DNA of 60,823 nt from an uncultured Bacteroides sp. (GCA_937890825.1 CALADS010000049.1:1-60823), one strand, 5' to 3'; positions 17,395-25,620 are shown, counted from the stretch's first letter. The notes: generated from the sequence alone by a model not told the origin. Made by a program: numbers and translations.

Positions 17395-17796
17395 ATGAAG
17401 GCAATAAAGTTGATTTTTTTATGCGTATGTGCCATGAGTTTGATGGCATGTTCAGAGGACGACGACCCCGGTTATATTGAATCGGAAATTGTCGGTCGCT
17501 CTTGGACCGGTGAAGTAGGAGCTCGTGAAGGTGACCTGTATCTTATCAGTTCTTTCTATTTTGGTTCGGATGGTTTTGGCGAGGAAATCCAATTCTGTCC
17601 GGATTGCGGACGCAAGTACGGTCCTTATACTTTTCAATGGTATTGGGAAGACCGCTATAGTAATAATCTGGTGCTGGATTATGGTAAGCGAGGCGTTTGT
17701 TTTATGGACGATTTGCGTCTCCACGGCAGACATCTGTATGGCATCTTTGAAGATGAGGTAGGAGACTGCTTCGATTTCGAGCTTTGTATGGATTGA
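17395..17796 (+). CDS. Small predicted surface-exposed lipoprotein
   Basis: A 133-residue lipoprotein: positive N-terminus, hydrophobic stretch and lipobox LMAC with Cys19 as the lipidated residue. The residues after it, SEDDD, resemble the acidic lipoprotein export signal reported for Bacteroides surface lipoproteins, so the mature protein may face outwards. The mature part is acidic and rich in Trp, Tyr and Asp, with four cysteines (two in FCPDCGRKYG), and looks like a compact beta domain. No family was recognised. It ends just before a bidirectional terminator. Confidence 0.78.
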   Translation: MKAIKLIFLCVCAMSLMACSEDDDPGYIESEIVGRSWTGEVGAREGDLYLISSFYFGSDGFGEEIQFCPDCGRKYGPYTFQWYWEDRYSNNLVLDYGKRGVCFMDDLRLHGRHLYGIFEDEVGDCFDFELCMD

Positions 17797-17816
17797 CAAA
17801 GATTTCTTCAGATACT

Positions 17817-17862
17817 AAAAAATGCTGCAACGGTATATTTAAACGGTTGCAGCATTTTTTTA
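17817..17862. terminator. Bidirectional terminator
   Basis: ATGCTGCAAC (17822-17831) pairs with GTTGCAGCAT (17846-17855), flanked by A-run 17817-17822 and a T-run after 17855. It can stop the lipoprotein transcript from the left and the pseudouridine synthase transcript from the right. Confidence 0.9.
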
Positions 17863-17870
17863 TATATGCT

Positions 17871-18854
17871 TTATCGCTCATTACCAGGCGCTCGTTTCAG
17901 CATTAGCTTTTTGAACTCAGCAGGATAGGGGGTCTCAAACTGCATGCGTTCTCCGGTTACTGGATGATAAAAACACAGTTTAAAAGCATGTAATGCCAAT
18001 CTATCTAGCGGATTAACCTCTTCCAGTCCGTAGCGACCGTCGCCAATGATGGGGTGTCCTAAATCCTGCATGTGAACACGGATTTGGTTTTTACGTCCTG
18101 TTTCCAGCATCAACTCCATCAGAGAATATCCGTTGGCCCGTTTGATGGTGCGGTAATGTGTTATGGCCTCCTGTCCACCGTCATCGGTAGGGCTGGAATA
18201 TACATACAGCGTGCGGTCGGTCAGCCAGGAACGAACTACCCCTGCATTTTGTTCCATATTCCCCGAAACGATAGCTACGTATCTCCGGTCGTATACAATT
18301 TGCTTCCAGTGATCGCGCAACGTATGTTGGGTCATTTCATCCTTGGCAAACATCATGAGTCCGGAAGTGTCTCTATCTAATCTGTGTACAATGTAGAGTC
18401 GGTTATTGCGTCCGGACTTTTTTACGTAATCAGTCAGGATAGAATATGCGGTACGCTCTTTTTCACGTTCAGTGTTTACCGAGAGCAATCCTTGCATTTT
18501 CTCCACCACTAAAAGGTAGGCATCTTCATAGACTATTTTAAGCAGTTTATTGTGAAATTCCTTATTCCCTTTATTGCGACTGATTTGAACTTTCATGCCT
18601 GGTTTCAGCGGAAAGTTGTATTGGGTAGTAATGACGTTATCTACAAACACTACCCGTTTGCTGAGTAGCATCTTCAGTTTAGTGCGGCTGGCATCTGGCA
18701 TGCGGGCGGCTAAAAACTCCATCAGTTCGGTAGGTTCCTTAACCAGAAAGTCTGTATACTGATTTTTGGCGCGGGCAATATTGTTTCTGCCCGGGCCAGT
18801 AGTACGGTTGTTTTTCATTCTTGTAATTTTAAGAAATCCATCTAGCTTATTCAT
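17871..18854 (-). CDS. RluA-family pseudouridine synthase
   Basis: Converts uridine to pseudouridine in rRNA or tRNA. The 327 residues contain an S4-like RNA-binding segment (about 45-95, MLLSKRVVFVDNVITTQYNF) and the catalytic motif HRLDRDTSGLMMFAK near residue 157, whose second Asp is the catalytic acid, plus RKNQIRVHMQDLGHPIIGD near 253. The rRNA target cannot be assigned. The start at 18854 overlaps the end of rlmD by 8 bases, suggesting translational coupling; an ATG at 18818 would give a basic N-terminus of MKNNRTTG and is also possible. Confidence 0.92.
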   Translation of the reverse strand: MNKLDGFLKITRMKNNRTTGPGRNNIARAKNQYTDFLVKEPTELMEFLAARMPDASRTKLKMLLSKRVVFVDNVITTQYNFPLKPGMKVQISRNKGNKEFHNKLLKIVYEDAYLLVVEKMQGLLSVNTEREKERTAYSILTDYVKKSGRNNRLYIVHRLDRDTSGLMMFAKDEMTQHTLRDHWKQIVYDRRYVAIVSGNMEQNAGVVRSWLTDRTLYVYSSPTDDGGQEAITHYRTIKRANGYSLMELMLETGRKNQIRVHMQDLGHPIIGDGRYGLEEVNPLDRLALHAFKLCFYHPVTGERMQFETPYPAEFKKLMLKRAPGNER

Positions 18855-20280
18855 CTCTTCTTTCCAGCAGTACTACGTTCTCCACGTGATGAGTATGTGG
18901 GAACATATCTACAGGCTGTACAGCTTTCACTTTATATTTGCCATCCAGCAGTTGCAAGTCGCGTGCCTGTGTGGCAGGGTTACAGCTGACATATACAATG
19001 CGTTTGGGCTCAGCGAACAGTAACACATCGATTACATCCGAGTGCATGCCTGCACGTGGAGGGTCAGTGATGATAACATCCGGGCGTCCGTGCTCATTGA
19101 TAAATTCTTGCGTCAGTATATCCTTCATGTCACCAGCATAGAAAAGCGTATTTTCAATGCCGTTGATGGCAGAGTTTACCTTGGCATCCTCGATGGCTTC
19201 CGGCACGTACTCTATACCGATTACCTTCCGTGCATTGCGAGCCACAAAATTGGCTATGGTTCCAGTGCCTGTATAAAGATCGTATACCAGCTCATTGCCG
19301 GTAAGTCCGGCAAAGTTACGTGCTACCTTATATAAATTATAGGCCTGTTCAGAGTTCGTTTGATAGAAAGATTTGGGTCCCACTTTGAAGCGCAGTCCTT
19401 CCATCTCTTCATAGATGTGGTCATTTCCTTTGAAAGTATGTACTTCCAGGTCGGTAATGGTATCATTCACCTTATTATTAATAACGTATAGCAGTGACGT
19501 GATTTCCGGGAAACTATCTGCAACAAATTGCAGTAACTCTCTATAGCGTATCATCTCCTCCTCTTCATGGGTATCGTCTATTCTGCATACCACGATTACC
19601 ATCAGTTCACCGGTAGATGAAGTCCGGATAATCAGGTTTCGCAACATGCCCTCGTGTGTGCGGAGGTTATAGAAGGGATAATTATGTTCGTATCCATAAT
19701 CACGGATGGCATTTCGTATCCGGTTAGAAATATCGTCTTGCAGCCAGCACTTTTCAATGGCCAATACTTTGTCGAAAGCATTGGGAATATGAAAACCTAC
19801 GGCATTCATTTGATCGTATACTACATTTTGTTGAACTTCTTCAGCCGTGAGCCATCTTTTATTGGAAAATGTAAATTCCAGTTTGTTACGGTAAAACTGA
19901 GTCTTTTCCGATCCCATGATGGGAGATATTTCCGGAAGTTCAATCTTTCCTATCCGGGTAAGATTGTCAGTTACTTGCTTTTGTTTGTATCTAATCTGTT
20001 CGGCATACGGAAGCACTTGCCACTTACATCCTCCGCATACCCCGTAATGCTGACAGAATGGTACTGCCCTGTTGGGTGAATACTGATGGAATTTCACGGC
20101 TTCCGCTTCAGCATAATGGTGCTTTTTGCGTTTCACCTGTAAGTCCACAACATCTCCAGGTACCACATAAGGTACAAAGACTACCAGATCATTGACCTTG
20201 GCTATGGCTTTTCCTTCGGCAGCCACATCCGTTATTTCCACCTTTTCTAGTAAGTGGAGTTCTTTTCTCTTTCTTGCCAC
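18847..20280 (-). CDS. rlmD: 23S rRNA (uracil-C5)-methyltransferase, RlmD/RumA family
   Basis: SAM-dependent methyltransferase forming 5-methyluridine in 23S rRNA. The 477 residues have an N-terminal TRAM domain (about 1-60), iron-sulfur cysteines in FCQHYGVCGGCKW (Cys76, 82, 85), the SAM-binding YDLYTGTGTIANFVA region (about 333-347), TDPPRAGMHSDVI near 405 and the catalytic-cysteine motif VSCNPATQARD near 430. Family paralogues (RlmC/RlmD/TrmA-like) are hard to separate by eye, so the exact target uridine is inferred. First gene of a two-gene RNA-modification operon. Confidence 0.9.
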   Translation of the reverse strand: MARKRKELHLLEKVEITDVAAEGKAIAKVNDLVVFVPYVVPGDVVDLQVKRKKHHYAEAEAVKFHQYSPNRAVPFCQHYGVCGGCKWQVLPYAEQIRYKQKQVTDNLTRIGKIELPEISPIMGSEKTQFYRNKLEFTFSNKRWLTAEEVQQNVVYDQMNAVGFHIPNAFDKVLAIEKCWLQDDISNRIRNAIRDYGYEHNYPFYNLRTHEGMLRNLIIRTSSTGELMVIVVCRIDDTHEEEEMIRYRELLQFVADSFPEITSLLYVINNKVNDTITDLEVHTFKGNDHIYEEMEGLRFKVGPKSFYQTNSEQAYNLYKVARNFAGLTGNELVYDLYTGTGTIANFVARNARKVIGIEYVPEAIEDAKVNSAINGIENTLFYAGDMKDILTQEFINEHGRPDVIITDPPRAGMHSDVIDVLLFAEPKRIVYVSCNPATQARDLQLLDGKYKVKAVQPVDMFPHTHHVENVVLLERRDE

Positions 20281-20308
20281 TTTTACACCAATCTAATAAA
20301 TTATGATG

Positions 20309-20316
20309 CAAAAATA
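20309..20316 (-). promoter_or_regulatory. Putative -7 box for rlmD
   Basis: On the minus strand TATTTTTG matches TAnnTTTG, 29 bases before the rlmD start. No -33 element was clear. Confidence 0.45.
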
Positions 20317-20431
20317 GTGTTTTTTTTATTACTATCTTCAATCCGGATGAAATATTCCATATTGCCATGTCTAAATTGCATTTTATGGTGTTTTTTTTGT
20401 AGAATTAATTTTCTAATCTGCGAAATATCCT

Positions 20432-20439
20432 TAGCTTTG
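20432..20439 (+). promoter_or_regulatory. Promoter -7 box for ppdK
   Basis: TAGCTTTG matches TAnnTTTG, 40 bases before the ppdK ATG. The -33 region is AT-rich without an exact TTTG at the usual distance. Confidence 0.55.
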
Positions 20440-20478
20440 CTGCCATGAAAATCACAAATTAAACTTTAAATTTTTATT

Positions 20479-23199
20479 ATGGACAAAAAAAGAGTTTATA
20501 CCTTTGGTAACGGTCAGGCAGAAGGAAAAGCCGACATGCGTAACCTTTTAGGTGGAAAAGGCGCTAACCTTGCAGAAATGAATCTAATCGGAGTTCCCGT
20601 TCCTCCGGGTTTTACTATTACGACTGAAGTTTGTACAGAATATTATGAGATGGGCCAGGAAAAAGTAGTTGCCCTCTTGAAAGAAGAAGTAGAAAAAGCC
20701 ATTGCTCATGTTGAAACGTTGATGCGTTCTAAGTTTGGTGACGTAGAGAATCCGTTGTTGGTATCTGTACGTTCAGGTGCCCGTGCATCCATGCCAGGTA
20801 TGATGGATACCATCTTGAACTTAGGTTTGAACGATGAAGTGGTAGAAGGCTTGACTCGCAAGACCGGTAATGCCCGTTTTGCGTGGGACTCTTACCGTCG
20901 TTTTGTGCAGATGTATGGCGACGTAGTTTTAGGCATGAAGCCTGCCAATAAAGAAGAAATTGATCCGTTCGAAGCCATCATCGAAGAAGTGAAAGCAGCG
21001 AAAGGTGTGCGTTTGGATAATGAGCTGGAAGTGGAAGACCTGAAAGAACTGGTAAAGAAATTCAAAGCAGCCGTTAAACAGCAGACCGGTAAAGATTTTC
21101 CGACCTGTGCGTATGAACAGTTGTGGGGTGCTATCTGCGCCGTGTTCAATTCCTGGATGAACGAACGTGCCATCCTCTATCGTAAGATGGAAGGAATTCC
21201 TGATGAATGGGGTACTGCCGTAAGCGTTCAGGCTATGGTATTTGGTAATATGGGCGAAACCTCGGCTACGGGTGTTTGTTTCAGCCGTGATGCCGCTACA
21301 GGTGAAGACCTTTTCAACGGTGAATACTTAATCAATGCGCAAGGTGAAGACGTGGTAGCCGGTATCCGTACTCCGCAACAGATTACGAAGATTGGTTCAC
21401 AACGTTGGGCAGAACTGGCTGGTATCAGTGAAGAAGAACGCGCCAGCAAGTATCCTTCTATGGAAGAAGCGATGCCCGAAATCTATAAGGAACTTGATGC
21501 TTTACAGACCAAGTTGGAGAATCATTACCGTGATATGCAAGATATGGAGTTCACTGTGCAGGAAGGTAAATTGTGGTTCCTCCAGACTCGTAACGGCAAA
21601 CGTACGGGTGCGGCCATGGTGAAAATCGCTATGGATTTGCTCCGTCAGGGTATGATTGATGAAAAAACAGCCCTATTGCGTTGCGAACCGAATAAATTAG
21701 ATGAATTGCTTCATCCCATTTTCGATAAGACAGCCTTGAAGCAAGCCAAGGTTCTGACTCGTGGTTTGCCGGCTTCTCCGGGTGCTGCTTGCGGTCAGAT
21801 TGTATTCTTTGCCGATGATGCTGCCGAATGGCGTGCTGCCGGTAAGCGCGTGGTGATGGTGCGTATCGAAACCTCTCCGGAAGACTTAGCCGGTATGGCT
21901 GTGGCAGAAGGTATTCTGACAGCCCGTGGCGGTATGACTTCTCATGCAGCTGTAGTGGCTCGTGGTATGGGTAAGTGCTGTGTATCCGGTGCTGGTGCGT
22001 TGAATATCGATTATAAAGCCCGTACCGTAGAGATAGACGGTGTAGTGTTGAAAGAAGGCGACTTCATCTCTTTGAACGGTAGCACCGGTGAAATCTATAA
22101 CGGTAAGGTGGAAACCAAAGCTGCTGAATTATCAGGCGATTTTGCTGCCCTGATGGAATTGGCTGATAAATACGCCAAGTTGCAGGTACGTACCAATGCA
22201 GATACTCCACACGATGCAGCTGTAGCCAGAAGCTTTGGTGCAGTGGGTATCGGTTTGTGCCGCACAGAACACATGTTCTTTGAAGGCGAAAAGATTAAAG
22301 CCATGCGCGAAATGATTCTGGCAGAAAATGCAGAAGGCCGTTGTAAAGCACTGGCCAAGATTCTGCCTTATCAGCAAGCCGATTTTAAAGGTATCTTCAA
22401 GGCTATGGAAGGTTGTCCGGTAACTGTACGTCTGCTCGATCCTCCTTTGCATGAATTTGTTCCCCATGATTTGAAGGGACAAGAAGAAATGGCAGAAGCC
22501 ATGGGAGTAAGTTTGCAATATATCAAGCAGCGTGTAGAATCCCTTTGCGAACACAATCCGATGTTGGGTCATCGCGGATGTCGTTTGGGTAATACCTACC
22601 CTGAAATTACTCAGATGCAGACTCGTGCCATCTTGGGTGCCGCTTTGGAATTGAAGAAAGAAGGGGTAGAAACTCATCCGGAAATCATGGTTCCGCTGAC
22701 CGGTATCTTATACGAATTCAAAGAACAGGAAGATGTAATCCGTGCTGAGGCTGCCAAGTTATTCGAAGAAGTAGGCGACAGCATTGAATTCAAGGTAGGT
22801 ACAATGATTGAAATTCCGCGTGCAGCCTTGACAGCCGACCGTATCGCTTCCGAAGCCGAATTCTTCTCATTCGGTACCAACGACTTGACTCAGATGACCT
22901 TCGGTTACTCTCGCGACGATATTGCTTCTTTCTTGCCAATCTATCTGGAAAAGAAGATTCTGAAAGTAGACCCGTTCCAGGTGCTCGACCAGAAGGGTGT
23001 AGGACAATTGGTTCGTATGGCTACCGAAAAGGGTCGTGCCATCCGTCCGGAACTGAAATGCGGTATCTGCGGCGAACACGGTGGTGAACCTTCATCTGTG
23101 AAATTCTGCCATAAGGTAGGTTTGAATTACGTGTCATGCTCACCATTTAGAGTGCCGATAGCTAGACTTGCGGCGGCGCAGGCTGCGGTGGAAGAATAG
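20479..23199 (+). CDS. ppdK: Pyruvate, phosphate dikinase
   Basis: Interconverts pyruvate + ATP + Pi and phosphoenolpyruvate + AMP + PPi; in Bacteroides it serves glycolysis and gluconeogenesis. The 906 residues show the N-terminal ATP-grasp (LGGKGANLAEM, about 25-35; SVRSGARASMPGMMDT near 95), the swivelling phosphohistidine domain with His489 in GGMTSHAAVVARGMGK, and the C-terminal TIM barrel with VRLLDPPLHEF, FSFGTNDLTQMTFGYSRDD and the catalytic cysteine in CGICGEHGG. Full length and intact. It is the last host gene; its terminator follows at once and the prophage begins behind it. Confidence 0.97.
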   Translation: MDKKRVYTFGNGQAEGKADMRNLLGGKGANLAEMNLIGVPVPPGFTITTEVCTEYYEMGQEKVVALLKEEVEKAIAHVETLMRSKFGDVENPLLVSVRSGARASMPGMMDTILNLGLNDEVVEGLTRKTGNARFAWDSYRRFVQMYGDVVLGMKPANKEEIDPFEAIIEEVKAAKGVRLDNELEVEDLKELVKKFKAAVKQQTGKDFPTCAYEQLWGAICAVFNSWMNERAILYRKMEGIPDEWGTAVSVQAMVFGNMGETSATGVCFSRDAATGEDLFNGEYLINAQGEDVVAGIRTPQQITKIGSQRWAELAGISEEERASKYPSMEEAMPEIYKELDALQTKLENHYRDMQDMEFTVQEGKLWFLQTRNGKRTGAAMVKIAMDLLRQGMIDEKTALLRCEPNKLDELLHPIFDKTALKQAKVLTRGLPASPGAACGQIVFFADDAAEWRAAGKRVVMVRIETSPEDLAGMAVAEGILTARGGMTSHAAVVARGMGKCCVSGAGALNIDYKARTVEIDGVVLKEGDFISLNGSTGEIYNGKVETKAAELSGDFAALMELADKYAKLQVRTNADTPHDAAVARSFGAVGIGLCRTEHMFFEGEKIKAMREMILAENAEGRCKALAKILPYQQADFKGIFKAMEGCPVTVRLLDPPLHEFVPHDLKGQEEMAEAMGVSLQYIKQRVESLCEHNPMLGHRGCRLGNTYPEITQMQTRAILGAALELKKEGVETHPEIMVPLTGILYEFKEQEDVIRAEAAKLFEEVGDSIEFKVGTMIEIPRAALTADRIASEAEFFSFGTNDLTQMTFGYSRDDIASFLPIYLEKKILKVDPFQVLDQKGVGQLVRMATEKGRAIRPELKCGICGEHGGEPSSVKFCHKVGLNYVSCSPFRVPIARLAAAQAAVEE

Positions 23200-23227
23200 A
23201 CCGATATATCTTAGACTAAAACACTTA

Positions 23228-23266
23228 GGTGGAAAATCCTTTTAATCAAGGGTTTTCCACCTTTGT
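23228..23266 (+). terminator. Terminator of ppdK
   Basis: GGTGGAAAA (23228-23236) pairs with TTTTCCACC (23253-23261) and is followed by TTTGTCGTTTTCT. The T-run is interrupted, so it may be moderate in strength. The chromosome/prophage join is probably inside or just after this element. Confidence 0.75.
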
Positions 23267-23281
23267 CGTTTTCTGACAGTT

Positions 23282-23317
23282 CGTACAATTCGACATGATT
23301 TTATGCTGAATTGTACG
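23282..23317. repeat. Perfect 10-bp inverted repeat next to the integrase
   Basis: CGTACAATTC (23282-23291) and GAATTGTACG (23308-23317) are exact inverted copies separated by 16 bases. There is no T-run, so it is not a typical terminator. It could be an operator or core-type recombinase site in the left attachment region. Confidence 0.7.
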
Positions 23318-23321
23318 TTCA

Positions 23322-23375
23322 TGTTGAACAATTGTTGAACAAAATTAGAGGATGTGTTGAACAAATGTTGAACAA
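23322..23375 (+). repeat. Four helically phased direct repeats TGTTGAACAA
   Basis: Exact copies of TGTTGAACAA begin at 23322, 23333, 23355 and 23366. Spacings are 11, 22 and 11 bases, so all copies face the same side of the helix, with one slot (23344-23353) lost. They lie 42 bases before the integrase start. Integrase arm-type sites, excisionase sites or a repressor array are the plausible readings. Confidence 0.85.
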
Positions 23376-23416
23376 ACGATAAATAATTGATTATTAACTT
23401 AATATAAAAAAGAGCT

Positions 23417-24907
23417 ATGACAACTTTTAAAATTGTTACCAGAAGCAGACGTGCTGACGGATTTAGGTATGTCTTCATTCGCGTAACTCACAATCGTGAA
23501 TGTAAACTAATTCGTACGGACAAGATGGTGACGGATTCTGGCATGACTCGGAATGAGGTGACAGATCCGTTCGTGGTCAAGTATTGCATGAACAAGATTT
23601 GTGAATACCAGGATTATCTGAACAGGGTTGATACAATGAACTGGACCTGCGATAATGTGGTGGCTTATCTTAAGTCGATTAACGAAGATTTGTGTTTTTC
23701 GGATTATGCACGAAAGTTTATCCACAAGATGTACGACGATGGGCACGTGCGGAATTCAAGGAACTACAAAATTGCTCTTGAAAACATGGAACGCTATTTC
23801 GGTACTACAAAGATTAAGTTTTCATATTTGACGAGTGTGAATGTGATAAAGTGGATTAAGACTCTTGAAAAGAACGCTAGAGCAAAGGAAATGTATCCGG
23901 TTTGTATGCGTCAGGTGTTTAAGGCTGCTTGTCAGGAGTATAACGATTACGATACGGGAGTGATGCGTATTAAGAACAATCCGTGGATTAAGGCAAAAAT
24001 ACCTCGTGCGGACGTTCCGGAAAAGCGTGCTATATCGGCAGAGGACTGCAGAGCTTTCTTTGCTGCACCGCTACCAACAACGAAAATGCTTTCCCCACTG
24101 CCGGAGTTGGGGCGCGATGTGGCTATGATGTGTTTGTGTCTAGCCGGTATCAACACTGTGGACTTGTATCAGCTGAAAAAGAGTGATTACTACAACGGAA
24201 TTATTCACTACAAGCGGGCTAAAACTATGCGCACCCGTACGGATGGTGCTTATTTTGAGATGCGTGTGCCGGAAGTGCTTAAGCCACTGTTCGAGAAATA
24301 TGCTTCAACCGATGAGGATGATGAGTATCTGTTTAATTTCCCAAAACGCCATACGACCAGTGACAGCTTCTGTGCAAATGTGAATACTGGAATCAGAAAG
24401 ATATGCGAGTCAATGGGGATACCGAAGGAGAAGCGGTATTGTGTATACACATTCCGTCATACATGGGCAACTACTGCTCAGAATGATTGTGGTGCAAACA
24501 TAGCGGAAGTGGGGTTTGCTATGAATCACAGCCAGCGAACAGTGACACGCACTTATGTGAAAATAGATTTTTCTCCTGCGTGGGAGCTGAATGAGAAGGT
24601 TGTGGATTTTATTTTATTCTCTGATAAGCCTTCTAAGATGTCGCGGTATGATCATTTGGAGGCTCCTTTGCCGTTGCAATTTCGTGTGACTCCGAAGATG
24701 ATGATTCGTGCCGCAGCTTTTTATCAAGGCAAATTGTTGACGAGCTTCGAGGACATTGGCTGTGCAAACTTGGATGCTGTGATGAAGCGTTTGATTTCTT
24801 CACTACCGGATACAATTCCCATGCGTGCCATAGTACAATTCAAAATCGTAAACATGGATAATGGAAATGTGGCCGTTTATGAGCACATGAAGGGGAAGGG
24901 GTTTTAA
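23417..24907 (+). CDS. int: Tyrosine recombinase (prophage integrase)
   Basis: Site-specific recombinase expected to insert and excise the prophage. The 496 residues begin with an arm-binding-like domain, then a SAM-like core-binding domain (about 90-190), then the catalytic domain. Visible catalytic residues are Arg347 (TFRHTW), His371 (MNHSQ) and the nucleophile Tyr380 (RTYVKI). The usual first arginine is replaced: the box reads AGINTVDL with Asn246. Bacteroidetes recombinases are known to vary here (IntDOT also lacks this Arg). An extra C-terminal domain of about 100 residues follows the nucleophile, ending EHMKGKGF. It stands alone after the repeats and reads into a terminator at 25053. 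Confidence 0.9.
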   Translation: MTTFKIVTRSRRADGFRYVFIRVTHNRECKLIRTDKMVTDSGMTRNEVTDPFVVKYCMNKICEYQDYLNRVDTMNWTCDNVVAYLKSINEDLCFSDYARKFIHKMYDDGHVRNSRNYKIALENMERYFGTTKIKFSYLTSVNVIKWIKTLEKNARAKEMYPVCMRQVFKAACQEYNDYDTGVMRIKNNPWIKAKIPRADVPEKRAISAEDCRAFFAAPLPTTKMLSPLPELGRDVAMMCLCLAGINTVDLYQLKKSDYYNGIIHYKRAKTMRTRTDGAYFEMRVPEVLKPLFEKYASTDEDDEYLFNFPKRHTTSDSFCANVNTGIRKICESMGIPKEKRYCVYTFRHTWATTAQNDCGANIAEVGFAMNHSQRTVTRTYVKIDFSPAWELNEKVVDFILFSDKPSKMSRYDHLEAPLPLQFRVTPKMMIRAAAFYQGKLLTSFEDIGCANLDAVMKRLISSLPDTIPMRAIVQFKIVNMDNGNVAVYEHMKGKGF

Positions 24908-25052
24908 AAAAGTCACTATGAGCATAAAGTTTACTCCAAAATGCGAAAGCGAACACTACACTCATAGCAACAAAGAAACCTAACGATTGCACAAGTGCTC
25001 GACCGATGCAACAATTAGGGGGCATACAAGGCAAATATGAATCGGCCTTAAC
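24908..25052. other. Non-coding stretch after the integrase
   Basis: No gene seen. Frames on both strands here run into low-complexity Lys/Phe-rich sequence and are artefacts. Confidence 0.5.
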
Positions 25053-25100
25053 ACCGCTGCAAAGATATGAAAAAAATCTTCCAGCGGTTTTTCTTTTTTT
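25053..25100 (+). terminator. Terminator of the integrase gene
   Basis: ACCGCTG (25053-25059) pairs with CAGCGGT (25082-25088); AAGAT/ATCTT forms an inner stem. A long T-rich tract follows (TTTTTCTTTTTTTTG). It is 146 bases past the integrase stop. Confidence 0.75.
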
Positions 25101-25148
25101 TGTTTGTTTCAAAATAGAGGGTTTATCCCTCGCGCGCGCATATGCACG

Positions 25149-25242
25149 ATTCGCAACTCTCTTTTTCTTTTTATTTATTTTTCTTTTTATAGGGGGTATG
25201 GGGGGAATGTTTTTCTTTTTCTTTTTTTTCTTTTTCTCTTTT
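25149..25242. other. Long pyrimidine tract flanking the repeat array
   Basis: Almost all C/T on the plus strand, mostly T with scattered C, broken by a short G-run segment (25191-25210). It lies between the integrase terminator and the motif array, encodes nothing believable, and resembles the strand-biased, easily melted tracts found beside replication origins. That function is an inference. Confidence 0.55.
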
Positions 25243-25616
25243 GGAGTTAATGGCGCCATTAATTACTTTTTAACATAAGTGTTTAAATTGGTTTCTTCCG
25301 CCATTAACTCATTAATTCTGCCATTAACTCCTGATTTTTTGGATTAATTCCGCCATTAATGGGTTTCTTCCGTCATTAACTCGGCAATTTCGTGAATTAA
25401 TTCCGCCATTAATTACTTTTTAACGCGAATGTGAAAAATAGTTTCTTCCGCCATTAACTCATTAATTCTGCCATTAACTAGATATTATTTTACATTTATT
25501 AAGTAATGTGGGGTTTCTTCCGCCGGAAACTAGTTTCTTCCGTCATTAACTCTGTTTTTTTAGGGTTTCTTCCGTCATTAACTCATTAACGAGCTTTATT
25601 TCTTCCGCCATTAATC
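25243..25616. repeat. Array of about twelve TTTCTTCCGYCATTAACTC-type repeats
   Basis: Units share TTCCGYCATTAA with small variations. Copies begin near 25291, 25311, 25341, 25361, 25394, 25441, 25461, 25511, 25531, 25563 and 25598. The array opens with a perfect 16-bp palindrome TTAATGGCGCCATTAA (25247-25262), formed by two units head to head. The copy at 25511 diverges (CCGGAAAC in place of CATTAAC). There is no reading frame. The array lies between two converging genes, each with its own terminator, so it should be untranscribed: a likely iteron, terminase-recognition or partition site. Confidence 0.9.
25256..25479 (+). repeat. Two long duplicates with an exact 150-bp period inside the array
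   Basis: CCATTAATTACTTTTTAAC occurs at 25256-25274 and 25406-25424, and a 39-base identity occurs at 25291-25329 and 25441-25479. Both pairs are offset by exactly 150 bases, with a diverged 16-base stretch between the blocks. The array therefore grew in part by duplicating a segment of about 75 bp that contains several units. Confidence 0.85.
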
Positions 25617-25620
25617 CATA

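Noticed and set aside
23200..23416. tRNA gene as integration target
   Set aside because: No cloverleaf or CCA-type 3' end was seen. The hairpin there is a terminator.
24840..25259. 139-codon minus-strand frame with a lysine run
   Set aside because: Produced by the pyrimidine tract read backwards (poly-Lys) and by antisense of the integrase end.
25006..25278. 90-codon plus-strand frame with long Phe runs, superficially membrane-like
   Set aside because: The Phe runs are just the T-rich tract. The frame crosses the integrase terminator and the first palindrome of the array.
25243..25616. CRISPR array
   Set aside because: Repeats are about 19 bp, variable and irregularly spaced, without unique spacers of constant length and without cas genes.
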